Assembly (NCBI RefSeq): GCF_018599195.1
Contig: NZ_JAHFVK010000002.1
Coordinates: forward strand, 1,367,960-1,431,959
DNA from: Croceibacterium selenioxidans
Lineage (GTDB): Bacteria; Pseudomonadota; Alphaproteobacteria; Sphingomonadales; Sphingomonadaceae
Length of the DNA stretch: 64,000 nt
Direction of reading: 5' to 3'
The notes below the pieces were generated by a model. That model searched no databases and had not been told where the DNA came from. It saw only the letters and a program-made list of their open reading frames with translations. How positions within the stretch are numbered: position 1 is the first letter of the stretch; the number at the start of each line of letters is the position of its first letter. The translations under genes were made by a program, and so were the position numbers. Below are positions 50,246 to 58,645 of the stretch, piece after piece.

Positions 50246-53152
50246 CTAGAAACGATACCGGACGCCGCCCGTGAAGCGCCGCCCGTAAGCGAAGACGTCG
50301 AGCAGCATGTTGTCGAAACGGCCGTGCGTGCTCTGCACTTCGTTGGTGATATTGAGCGCTTCGGCGAAGAGGCTGACGCTTTCGGTTACGTCATAGCTCG
50401 CGCTGAGATCGATCTGCGTGCTCGCGTTGACGAACGTGGGCTCGGCGCCGAACGCACCCGTGTTCTGGACCTGCCCGAAGCCGAGCAGATATTCATCCCG
50501 CCAGTTGAGCGCGGCCCTGAATTCAAACCCGTTCTTGTCGTAGAAGCCCACCAAGTTGGCCGAATTCGCAAGCCCGGTAACGGCAAACCCGCTCTGGCTG
50601 ATGTCGTTCGGGTCGTAGGGTTTGTTGGTGTTGACGAAGGTCGCGTTGGCAATGAAGCCGAACCCGCTGTCGCCGAACGTGTGCTGCAGCGCGATTTCGA
50701 CACCGCGTACCGTAGCATCTGGTCCATTTACGCGTTGCGATACGCTGAACTGAGCCGGTTGGCCGGTCGAAGGATCGATCACGTCATTGATCGTCTGCCG
50801 CTGCGTCCCCTGAACAATGAAGTTGGACACATTCTTGAGGAACAGGTTGACGGCAAAGTATGAGTTAGGTGCGTAGTACCATTCCCCCGCGAGATCGAAG
50901 TTATCCGCCAGGTACGGCCGCAGCGAGGGGTTTCCGCCGTTCGCCGTCAAGGCGCCCACGCGCTGACCGCTGCCTATGTTGAGCACTGGCGTAAGCAGGT
51001 TGAGCGTCGGGCGGGTAAGCGTGCGTGATACGTCGAACCGCAGGACGACATCCTGCATTACTTCGAGTTTCACATCCAACGCCGGCAGAAGATAGCTGTA
51101 GTCGGTCTTGGTGGTGACCTCCTGCGAATCCCCGAAATTGACGGTGAGGAGCGTGGGGTCGGTCGTGCTTGGCGTGATCGAAATGGGCAATCTGCCGATG
51201 CCCGTCGACTTTACCTTCGTGCTTTCCTGCCGGACGCCGGCGGTAAAGGTAAGGGGCATCCCCGCGACTTCGGTCGTGAACCTGCCCGACAAGAACAGCG
51301 CCCAAGTCCGCTCGTTGATGTCGCGAACGCTTCCCACGTCCTGGGCGACGTCGAACGTGCCGGTAAACGCGGTTCCGCAACAACCGTAATTGTAGCCCGG
51401 TATCGTGGTCGTCTGCGGATTGCCGAGGCTGGTCAGGTAAGCTTGGTAGTCGATCGCGTTGAAGTCGATCAGAGTAGGCGGCAAGGCGCCATTGAACCCC
51501 GGGATGAAGTTGTCGGTTCGCACCAGCCCCTGGTAAAGGCTCGGCGGGATAGGAACCCCGCCCGTCGTGCCCGACGAGGGCCCGTATCCAGAATAGGCCT
51601 GCCAGAAGTTGTTGGCGAACGTATTCGCGCTGTCGAATTTGAAAGTGTCGTCGAGGTAGCTGCCCCCGAAACGAAGCGTCAGGTCGTCCTGCTCCCATTG
51701 CCCAACGAAGCGGCCTTGCAGGATCTCGTCGGTGTTCTTGTTGGCGATGTTGACCGTAACGTGCGAGCCGATCACGGCCGGATCGGTCCAGCGTGACGCG
51801 TCTCCGTTCGGTCCATAGCTGTGCAGGACCGGAATGGTGTTTTTGCTGCTTCCGTCGATCGAAATCCCTAGCGACGGGCCGATTGCGAAGCCGTAGCCGA
51901 TGTCGGCGCCGAGCGAATTCACGCGATCGTCGGGGTTGAGCCAGCTCTTCGAATAGCTGCCGTCAACTTCGAATGAGAGGTTGTCCGTCGACTGCCAGGC
52001 GACGTTGAGACCCGTCATGTTGGTGCGGCGCAGGTTGCTGTCGGTGCCTGCAGTGAAGTCGGTCTGCGAGCCGGCTTGCGTGAAGTCGAGCGGAACGCCG
52101 TTGTCGTCGAGCACGACGTCACGGAGCGACCCCTGGTTGAACCAGATCCCGAATCCGAACGTCTCCGAGTTGACCCTCTGGTCGGAATAGTTGTTGTCGA
52201 GGGTGACGAGCAGGTCATCGGATGGCTGCCATTGCAGCGCCAGTCGGGCGTCGACGCGCTCGTCCTTGGTGAAGCTCTGTTGTGCGCCGTATTGCTGCTC
52301 GAAGAAGCCGACGACGGTCCGCTGCTGCGAGGCCGGCGCGGTCACGTCGTCGGTAGGGCTACAAGTGGCCGCGGTGCTGCCTTCCAACTGGCAAGGCGCA
52401 TAATATCCGCCGGGAAAGCCGTGAACGAAGACATTGTTCGTCTCCGTGTCGTGCCGGGTGTAGATCACGCTGGCGAGCACGCCGAAGCTGTCATCGGCGA
52501 AAGTATCGCTGATCAACAGGCCCCCGGACGGGACGATCTTGCCCGCATCCTGCTGTATCGAGGCTGATGCGGTCGCAGCGACGTGGAAGCCGGGGCGATC
52601 AAGCGGGCGCGGATAGGAGATGTTGATCGTCGCCCCGATCGAGTTCGCCGCCACCGACACGTCGGGCGTCTTGTACACGGTGAGGGCGCCGATGAAGTCG
52701 GAACCGACGGTGCTGAAGTCGATAGAGCGCCCGCCCGTCGCCGTTGAAAGGCGCCGCCCGTCGACGAGGGTCTCGTTGAAATCGCCGCCGAAGCCGCGAA
52801 TGGTCACTCCGTTCGCTTCGCCTCTCATGCCGTCGCGCTGAATTGACACGCCAGGCAAGCGTTGGAGCGATGCGGCGACGTTAGAATCGGGAAAGTTGCC
52901 GATCTCTTCCGAGGAGATCACGTCGATCACGCCCGGGGCATCGCGTTTTGCGTCAAGGTTGCGCTGAAGCGAAGCCCGAATACCCGTAACCACGATGGTG
53001 TTATCGGCGCTCGAGTCTGCGTCAGCCTCTGGGGCGGAATCCTGGGCTAGCGCAGGCGCCGAAATCGCCAGTGCGAGCGCGCTCGCAACACTAATTCCGA
53101 CCGGGCCGCCCCACCGGGCCTTGCACATTGAAGCACGCCTGTTTGCCATCAT
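50246..53152 (-). CDS. TonB-dependent outer-membrane receptor (TIGR01782 type)
   Basis: A large TonB-dependent transporter of 968 residues for a glycan or oligosaccharide. The signal peptide ends PALAQ-D. Then come a TonB-box-like NTIVVTG, the plug with QRLPGVSIQRDG, EANGVTIRGFGGDFNETLVDGRR, and a 22-strand barrel ending GGVRYRF with C-terminal Phe. ATG 53152 follows GGGAGGGAAAAA. It is the first gene of the minus-strand arm (halogenase-like, beta-helix, GH3), and its promoter region carries a LacI-type palindrome. Confidence 0.92.
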   Translation of the reverse strand: MMANRRASMCKARWGGPVGISVASALALAISAPALAQDSAPEADADSSADNTIVVTGIRASLQRNLDAKRDAPGVIDVISSEEIGNFPDSNVAASLQRLPGVSIQRDGMRGEANGVTIRGFGGDFNETLVDGRRLSTATGGRSIDFSTVGSDFIGALTVYKTPDVSVAANSIGATINISYPRPLDRPGFHVAATASASIQQDAGKIVPSGGLLISDTFADDSFGVLASVIYTRHDTETNNVFVHGFPGGYYAPCQLEGSTAATCSPTDDVTAPASQQRTVVGFFEQQYGAQQSFTKDERVDARLALQWQPSDDLLVTLDNNYSDQRVNSETFGFGIWFNQGSLRDVVLDDNGVPLDFTQAGSQTDFTAGTDSNLRRTNMTGLNVAWQSTDNLSFEVDGSYSKSWLNPDDRVNSLGADIGYGFAIGPSLGISIDGSSKNTIPVLHSYGPNGDASRWTDPAVIGSHVTVNIANKNTDEILQGRFVGQWEQDDLTLRFGGSYLDDTFKFDSANTFANNFWQAYSGYGPSSGTTGGVPIPPSLYQGLVRTDNFIPGFNGALPPTLIDFNAIDYQAYLTSLGNPQTTTIPGYNYGCCGTAFTGTFDVAQDVGSVRDINERTWALFLSGRFTTEVAGMPLTFTAGVRQESTKVKSTGIGRLPISITPSTTDPTLLTVNFGDSQEVTTKTDYSYLLPALDVKLEVMQDVVLRFDVSRTLTRPTLNLLTPVLNIGSGQRVGALTANGGNPSLRPYLADNFDLAGEWYYAPNSYFAVNLFLKNVSNFIVQGTQRQTINDVIDPSTGQPAQFSVSQRVNGPDATVRGVEIALQHTFGDSGFGFIANATFVNTNKPYDPNDISQSGFAVTGLANSANLVGFYDKNGFEFRAALNWRDEYLLGFGQVQNTGAFGAEPTFVNASTQIDLSASYDVTESVSLFAEALNITNEVQSTHGRFDNMLLDVFAYGRRFTGGVRYRF

Positions 53153-53283
53153 TTTTCCCTCCCCGAGGCCGTCACCCCTAATCCTCTTCGGTCGGGACAA
53201 TCGGCTTCAAACCCAAAAAAATGGCTCGCACCGACGCATCGGCGCGGACACTCTTTCGTGAATTACTCAGACATAACCCGGAA

Positions 53284-53297
53284 TGATAGCGCTATCA
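53284..53297. promoter_or_regulatory. Perfect LacI/GalR-type operator palindrome
   Basis: TGATAGCGCTATCA is a perfect 14-base palindrome with the central CG step typical of LacI-family operators. It lies between the receptor start (53152) and the sapC start (53416), so it could control both arms of the glycan locus. No LacI-family gene is in the window. Confidence 0.75.
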
Positions 53298-53415
53298 ACA
53301 TTTATTTGTCCGAGTTAATCGGATTTAGGTCTTGGGTTTGGGATTTGGCGCTGGCAAGCTGCTCGCACGGACCGAGTAGTGGACCGGCAGGCGCGCTTGG
53401 GAGAGATTCGGCGTT

Positions 53416-54102
53416 ATGCAATTGGTAGGTCTCAATCCCCATGATCACGGGGATCTATCCATTCGATCGGTTCCACGCGAGACACGGCGATTCACGGAAA
53501 TCGTTGCGTCCGAATTTGCTGGGGCAGCGGTGTGCTGCCCGATCTTTTTCGCAAAGAACGCCGATACGGGCGAATTGTATGCCGGGGCGCTGTTCGGGTT
53601 CGAAGAGGGTTCGCCCCTGACGGGAGGTCCAGGCGATCAAACCGAACCGTTCGTGTCGCTCGACCGCAAGCGCGCAGGCTTCTACATCGCCACTGACCAT
53701 ATCGCCATCGACGAGGCCTGCCCAAGGTTCAGCCGCACCGAAGGGGAGCCGTTGTTCCAATCCGATGGAAGCCCGGCCCCCGCGTTGCGCGCTGTCCAGG
53801 CCGTTCTTACACAGCTGCACTCCGGCAAAAGCGAGACGGACGCCTTCATAAAGGCCATGATGGACCTGCGGCTGATCGAGCCGATCGATGTCTCGCTCAG
53901 TTTCGACGACGGCGAACGGCTGTCACTCCAAGGGCTGTACACCATCGGCCTCGATGGACTGGGCGAACTTGACGATGCCACGGTCGTATCGCTGTTTCGC
54001 GCCGGCCATCTTCAGCTGGCGTATACCGTTGCCTTATCCTCGCGACAGCTTCCGGTCATGGCGGCCCGGCACAATTCTCGCCTGTCCCAAGAGGCGCAGT
54101 GA
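53416..54102 (+). CDS. SapC family protein
   Basis: A 228-residue protein of the SapC family (peptide-permease-associated name only; the biochemical role is unknown). Typical wording: FAGAAVCCPIFFAKNADTGELYAGALFGFEEG, FYIATDHIAIDEACPRFS and LQGLYTIGLDGLGELDD. No signal peptide. It starts the plus-strand arm of the glycan locus and overlaps the cupin gene (GTGA). In sphingomonads and Caulobacter, SapC, a JmjC-like cupin and the halogenase-like protein repeatedly occur beside TonB-dependent receptors. Confidence 0.88.
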   Translation: MQLVGLNPHDHGDLSIRSVPRETRRFTEIVASEFAGAAVCCPIFFAKNADTGELYAGALFGFEEGSPLTGGPGDQTEPFVSLDRKRAGFYIATDHIAIDEACPRFSRTEGEPLFQSDGSPAPALRAVQAVLTQLHSGKSETDAFIKAMMDLRLIEPIDVSLSFDDGERLSLQGLYTIGLDGLGELDDATVVSLFRAGHLQLAYTVALSSRQLPVMAARHNSRLSQEAQ

Positions 54103-55109
54103 CCTTGCCGCGCTTGAGCAAGGTTCGGGAGGTATCGACCCCAGCCTCGTTCGATGACGAGTTGCTGTCGCAATGCGAGCCGTTCGTGATCAGAGGCCTA
54201 TGCGAGCAGTGGCCTGCGGTACGGGAAGGCCGCCGATCATTCGACGCCCTCATCGCCTACCTTGCCGCTTACGACACTGGCGAGAAGGCGGAGGGATTTG
54301 TCGCTCCGCCGGAAGTCGCGGGTCGCTATTTTTACTCCGACGACATGGAGGGCTTCAATTTCGAGCGGCAGACGATGACCGTGACCGCGGCGCTCGATCG
54401 CATCCGTCAGGGCGCCCAGGGGGACAACAGGGAATCGGTCTACCTGGGCTCGGTGCCGGTCGCGCGCCACCTTCCAGGCTTTGACCGTGAAAACGCGGTG
54501 GGGTCCCTGCCGCAGGAAGTCGAGCCGCGAATTTGGATTGGCAACCGCTCTCATGTCTCTTGCCATTTCGACACCTACGACAACCTGGCTTGCGTTGTGG
54601 CCGGGCGACGGCGCTTCACTCTCTTCCCGCCAGAGTTGATTGGCGATCTTTATGTGGGTCCGATCGACAAGACGATGGCCGGCCAGCCGGTCGCCCTGGC
54701 CGTGGCGAGCGCTCCCGGCGATCCGAGATATCCCCGTTTCGAGGCCGTTCGTTCCCGAGCGCTGACGGTCGATCTGGCCCCCGGCGATGCGCTCTACTTG
54801 CCCAAACTCTGGTGGCACGAGGTCAAGGCAAGCGACGATGCAAACGTGTTGATCAACTATTGGTGGGATGCATTTCGCCAGGGTCCCGATGCGCCCTTCA
54901 CGGCGATGATGCTGGCGATGATTGCCTTGGCGGAGAGGCCTCGGGCTGAACGTGCGGCCTGGGCGGCTTTCTTCGACCATTACGTCTTCCGGCCTGAAGG
55001 CCACCCGCTCCAGCATCTGCCGGAAAGCAGTCATGGAATCCTCGGCACGATCGACCGGGACCGATACGCCCAGATCCGGGCCATGCTCATGCGGCAACTG
55101 AGGCATTGA
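54099..55109 (+). CDS. Cupin-like (JmjC/cupin_8) protein, probable Fe(II)/2-oxoglutarate oxygenase
   Basis: A 336-residue JmjC-type cupin. The iron triad is visible as H156-x-D158 in SCHFDTYDN and H240 in LPKLWWHEV, and the fold strands include IWIGNRSHVSCHFD, RFTLFPPE, TVDLAPGDALYLPKLWWHEV and NVLINYWWD. The GTG start is coupled to sapC. Related proteins hydroxylate proteins or small molecules; the target is not known. It is cytoplasmic. Genomic partnership with the halogenase-like protein suggests one shared oxidative or halogenating pathway. Confidence 0.87.
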   Translation: MTLPRLSKVREVSTPASFDDELLSQCEPFVIRGLCEQWPAVREGRRSFDALIAYLAAYDTGEKAEGFVAPPEVAGRYFYSDDMEGFNFERQTMTVTAALDRIRQGAQGDNRESVYLGSVPVARHLPGFDRENAVGSLPQEVEPRIWIGNRSHVSCHFDTYDNLACVVAGRRRFTLFPPELIGDLYVGPIDKTMAGQPVALAVASAPGDPRYPRFEAVRSRALTVDLAPGDALYLPKLWWHEVKASDDANVLINYWWDAFRQGPDAPFTAMMLAMIALAERPRAERAAWAAFFDHYVFRPEGHPLQHLPESSHGILGTIDRDRYAQIRAMLMRQLRH

Positions 55110-55227
55110 TCGCCAACGAGGCTGTTTTATTTGTCGGACAATTGACGTGGTGCCGTGACCTTGCTTACTGTCTCCAGGACCGACCGGCCATTCGAGACGG
55201 CGGTGTCCAGGGAAGAGAGAGGCCGGG

Positions 55228-55977
55228 ATGGGTGGCAGCGATCGCTATTGTAAGGCCATCCCACTCCGGCAGAGGACCTGCGCAATACTGGCACTGATCC
55301 TGTACCTGCCTCTACCGAGCCAAACCGCCGCAGCCCAAGATGCCTCCGCTCCGCCTCCGCTGACCGAATCTTTTGCCGCGATAACCGAGAGCCCCCTCGT
55401 TCCCGACGACGACGGTTTCATTCGCCGGTGGATGATCCTCGAACCGATCGCGAAGCCGAACCCGACGAACACGGTGTTCACCGGCAAGTACGTTCGCCAG
55501 GCCCTGTCGCGGGAAACCTATCCGGGTGACTTCGACTCCATTCCGGAAGCGGGCGAAGCGGTTCGTGGGGACCAAGCGCTCACTTGGCACGCGCTCGATT
55601 CCAAGCTCTGGGATGTGCGCCTCTTCGACTTCGCCCAGGCGCTCGGCAAGCCGAAGTATGGCGTCGTGTTCTGGATGGTGACGATAATCGACAGCCCCCG
55701 GGAAATGAAGAACGTCCGGCTCGCGGTTGGATCGAACTCCGCCTCACGCTGGTGGCTCAATGGAGAGGTGGCGGTCGAACTGTTCGACGACCGCCGGATG
55801 GTGGTGGACGACGTGCTGTCCGACCGTGTGACGCTGCGCAAAGGGCGCAACGTTATTCGCGGCGCGGTCATCAACGGACCGGGCCTCAGCGACTTCTGTC
55901 TGCGCCTTCTGGATGAAAGCGGCGCGCCGATCCGCGACCTCGAAATCAATTTTGGCCCATCGCGGAGGCCGGCGTGA
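55228..55977 (+). CDS. Secreted beta-sandwich protein of unknown function
   Basis: An exported 249-residue protein with signal region (LALILYLPLPSQTAAAQ-D). The mature part begins LVPDDDGFIRRWMILEPI and has beta strands KYGVVFWMVTIIDSP, VRLAVGSNSASRWWLNGEVAVELFDDRR, RVTLRKGRNVIRGAVINGPG and FCLRLLDESGAPI, like a galactose-binding-type sandwich with a Trp-rich face. Similar domains precede acetyl-xylan-esterase-like enzymes in other bacteria. The stop overlaps the GH43 start (GTGA), implying joint function. No catalytic residues are assignable. Confidence 0.65.
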   Translation: MGGSDRYCKAIPLRQRTCAILALILYLPLPSQTAAAQDASAPPPLTESFAAITESPLVPDDDGFIRRWMILEPIAKPNPTNTVFTGKYVRQALSRETYPGDFDSIPEAGEAVRGDQALTWHALDSKLWDVRLFDFAQALGKPKYGVVFWMVTIIDSPREMKNVRLAVGSNSASRWWLNGEVAVELFDDRRMVVDDVLSDRVTLRKGRNVIRGAVINGPGLSDFCLRLLDESGAPIRDLEINFGPSRRPA

Positions 55978-57461
55978 CTATGAAAGAGGCCCTGCCAAAG
56001 GCGCGTCGCGTCGCGATAATCGCCGGTGCCATCGCGCTCAGCCAGGCGTTTGCCACGCCCGCGCTGGCGCAGCTCGAAGGCAACGTCTTCATCCACGACC
56101 CGTCCACGGTCGTGCTCTCAGATGGCAAATGGTACACTTTCGGCACTCGCGGTGGGGGGCTGGTATCCGAAGATGGGTGGACGTGGTCCGACGGCCCGGT
56201 GCGCCCGGGCGGTGGGGTCGCTCCCGACGTCATCAAGATCGGCGAGCGCTATTATGTCGCCTATGCGGTCGGGGGCGGAGGCCTGAATGGCGGACACGCC
56301 AGCGAGATCAAGGTCATGTGGACGAAGAGCCTCGATCCGGGTTCTCCAGACTTCAAGTACCACGACGTCGGCACCGTTGCCTCGAGTGATGGTATCGAGC
56401 GCAATGACGCGATCGATCCTGCATTCCTTCTCGCCGACGGTCGCTTGTGGCTAAGTTATGGGACCTATTTCGGGACCATCCGCATTGTCGAACTGGATCC
56501 GACGACGGGGCAGAGGCTGGCCGGCAACGACCCCGTCGATGTCGCGATCGACATGGAAGCGACGGCGCTCCTCTATCGGGACGGCTGGTATTATCTGCTC
56601 GGCACGCACGGGACCTGCTGCGATGGCCCCAATTCCACCTACAACATTCGTGTCGGCCGATCCCGTGACGTTTTGGGTCCTTACCTGGATCACATGGATG
56701 TCCCGCTGCTCCGCGGAGGGGGGAAGCTGGTATCCGCCGCGCACGGACGGATGATCGGTGCGGGGCATTTCGGTCTTATTGATCTGGGCGGAGGTGTCGA
56801 AAAGTTCTCGCTGCACTACGAAGCCGACATGGATCGAAGCGGCCGCAGCGTGCTGTCGATCGAACCCCTGTTGTGGCGCGACGGATGGCCGGTCGGTGGC
56901 AGCAATCTGACGTCGGGCACTTATGAAATCCAATCGGAGCGCAGCGGCAATGCGTTGCAGCTTAAGACCGACTTCGTCAGGATCGGTTTCGACGCGCGGC
57001 GTAGCTTCATGGCCAATCCCGGAGATCCGGTAAGCCCCTTGCCTGACCAATCCCTTGCGGACAACAGTGCCGTCTGGCCCGACGGGACCATCCGAGCAGA
57101 CCTTTCTGCCTACATGGTCCGGCCCAACCAGCACTGGACGATCGCACCCGTCGAAGGCGCGGGGGGTTACTTTGGTGCTCCCTACTACAGCATCAAGATA
57201 GCCGGCACCGATCGCGCCCTGGCGGTCACCGCCGATGGGGGCGAGGTTGAGACGGTCCCTCGCTTCACCGGGGGCGACGCGCAACTCTGGCGGATCGATC
57301 AACTCACTGACGGCACTTATCGGATTTCACCCAAGGGGCAGCCTTCCGGCAACGACACGGCCCTGGTTGCCATCGGCACAAGCACGGCAAGTCTGAACCG
57401 CTTCGATCCGACCAGCGACGCCGGGCGCTGGCGATTTTACCCCGCCGAACCCCCACGATAG
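55974..57461 (+). CDS. GH43 arabinan-type glycosidase with C-terminal beta domain
   Basis: An exported 495-residue enzyme with a signal peptide ending PALAQ-L. The five-bladed propeller has the GH43 triad: base D42 in HDPST, pKa-tuning D148 in AIDPAFL and acid E195 in DMEATALL, plus the hallmark STYNIRVGRSRDVLGPY. This wording is that of endo-1,5-alpha-L-arabinanases and related arabinosidases. The C-terminal 130 residues form a ricin/beta-type domain (DRALAVTADGG, AQLWRIDQLTDGTYRI). GTG 55974 is coupled to the upstream gene; ATG 55980 is an alternative start. Confidence 0.9.
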   Translation: MTMKEALPKARRVAIIAGAIALSQAFATPALAQLEGNVFIHDPSTVVLSDGKWYTFGTRGGGLVSEDGWTWSDGPVRPGGGVAPDVIKIGERYYVAYAVGGGGLNGGHASEIKVMWTKSLDPGSPDFKYHDVGTVASSDGIERNDAIDPAFLLADGRLWLSYGTYFGTIRIVELDPTTGQRLAGNDPVDVAIDMEATALLYRDGWYYLLGTHGTCCDGPNSTYNIRVGRSRDVLGPYLDHMDVPLLRGGGKLVSAAHGRMIGAGHFGLIDLGGGVEKFSLHYEADMDRSGRSVLSIEPLLWRDGWPVGGSNLTSGTYEIQSERSGNALQLKTDFVRIGFDARRSFMANPGDPVSPLPDQSLADNSAVWPDGTIRADLSAYMVRPNQHWTIAPVEGAGGYFGAPYYSIKIAGTDRALAVTADGGEVETVPRFTGGDAQLWRIDQLTDGTYRISPKGQPSGNDTALVAIGTSTASLNRFDPTSDAGRWRFYPAEPPR

Positions 57462-57479
57462 AACGAGGAGCCCAATCCG

Positions 57480-58466
57480 ATGCCAAGAGAACGGACAAAA
57501 AGCATCGGGGCCGGGAGGCTGGCCGCCATCGTATCCCTTTTCGCCAGTCTTCCGGTCCTCACGCTTCCCGCGGCAGCGCAGGACGACAGGATGACGGCAA
57601 TCGAAAAACCGGCGGAGGCCAACGCTATCGATCTGAACACGGGTCCGCTGCCCGATGCCAGCATCTCGGAATCGTGGCACAAACAGTACGGCAGCGTCTT
57701 CGCCCGCAACGTAACCGAGGCGACGCTTACCCCATTTCTGCCGGACCCCGGCAAGGCGAGCGGTGCGGCAGTGATTGTCGCGCCGGGCGGCGGCTTTCGC
57801 AGCCTGTCGATGGAAAACGAGGGATGGGATGTCGCCCGCCGGCTGGCGGAGCGGGGCGTGGCGGCTTTCGTTCTGAAGTACCGGCTGAACCAGACTCCGG
57901 CCGATCTCCAGGAGTTTGCCAGACCGCCACAGCCCGGAGGGGCGCCAGCAGCACGTCCGGCGCGCCCGTCACCCGATCAGGCGGCGGACAGTCTGTCTCC
58001 GCAGGTTGCCGACGCTCGCGCCGCTTTCGAGCTTGTGCGCTCCCGGGCTGGCGACTGGCACTTGGACCCGGATCGCATCGGCATGGTCGGATTCTCGGCG
58101 GGCGCCATGTTGACGATGACGACGGCCTTGATCGATCGCCAGGCGGCCCCTGCGTTCGTAGCCAATATCTACGGTCCGCTGGGCGCGGTGAAGGTGCCCG
58201 AGAACGCGCCGCCACTGTTCGTAGCACTGGCCGCCGACGATCCACTGTTCCCCGGCACTGACTTCGGATTGATCCAAAGCTGGCGGGCCGCGGGCCGCCC
58301 GGTGGAGTTTCACTACTATGAGAAAGGCGGTCACGGTTTCGGGATGTATCCCAAGGACACCACCAGCACCGGGTGGTTCAACGCTTTCGTCAGCTGGCTC
58401 GAGATGCACGGAATGCTGAAGCCAAAAGCTGTGGACGCGTCGGCATCGGAAGCAGCATCACGGTGA
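57480..58466 (+). CDS. Secreted alpha/beta hydrolase, acetyl-esterase-like
   Basis: An exported 328-residue hydrolase with a signal peptide ending PAAAQ-D. The oxyanion motif is APGGGF (101-106), the nucleophile is S206 in GFSAG, the acid is D253 or D254 in AADDPLF, and the histidine is H285 in GGHGFGM. This arrangement fits BD-FAE/acetyl-xylan-esterase-like enzymes that remove acetyl groups from glycans. It lies 18 bases after GH43 with the site GAGGAG, so it is in the same operon. The Pro/Ala-rich linker at 147-166 is unusual. Confidence 0.86.
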   Translation: MPRERTKSIGAGRLAAIVSLFASLPVLTLPAAAQDDRMTAIEKPAEANAIDLNTGPLPDASISESWHKQYGSVFARNVTEATLTPFLPDPGKASGAAVIVAPGGGFRSLSMENEGWDVARRLAERGVAAFVLKYRLNQTPADLQEFARPPQPGGAPAARPARPSPDQAADSLSPQVADARAAFELVRSRAGDWHLDPDRIGMVGFSAGAMLTMTTALIDRQAAPAFVANIYGPLGAVKVPENAPPLFVALAADDPLFPGTDFGLIQSWRAAGRPVEFHYYEKGGHGFGMYPKDTTSTGWFNAFVSWLEMHGMLKPKAVDASASEAASR

Positions 58467-58645
58467 TCTGACGAATTCAGCAGAGATGGACTACCGAATG
58501 GCGCGGTGGAGATGGTGGCTGTGAGCGACATGAGCAGAGATTTTCACCGTGCGTCGGTAGGCGGATGCCAGGGACACCGAGTTTCGGATCGTCTGCGATG
58601 CCGCGTCCCTCTCTTTGATCGAGTTCCTTCCTGGGGACCGGGGAA

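Noticed and set aside
49316..50863. 515-codon plus-strand open frame opposite the halogenase-like gene and the receptor
   Set aside because: It is fully antisense to two well-supported genes, and its translation shows no domain or signal. Long antisense frames are common in high-GC genomes.
58491..58560. CTACCGA and TCGGTAG inverted repeat before GH27
   Set aside because: The arms are only 7 bases and 56 bases apart, within chance expectation. No other support for an operator.
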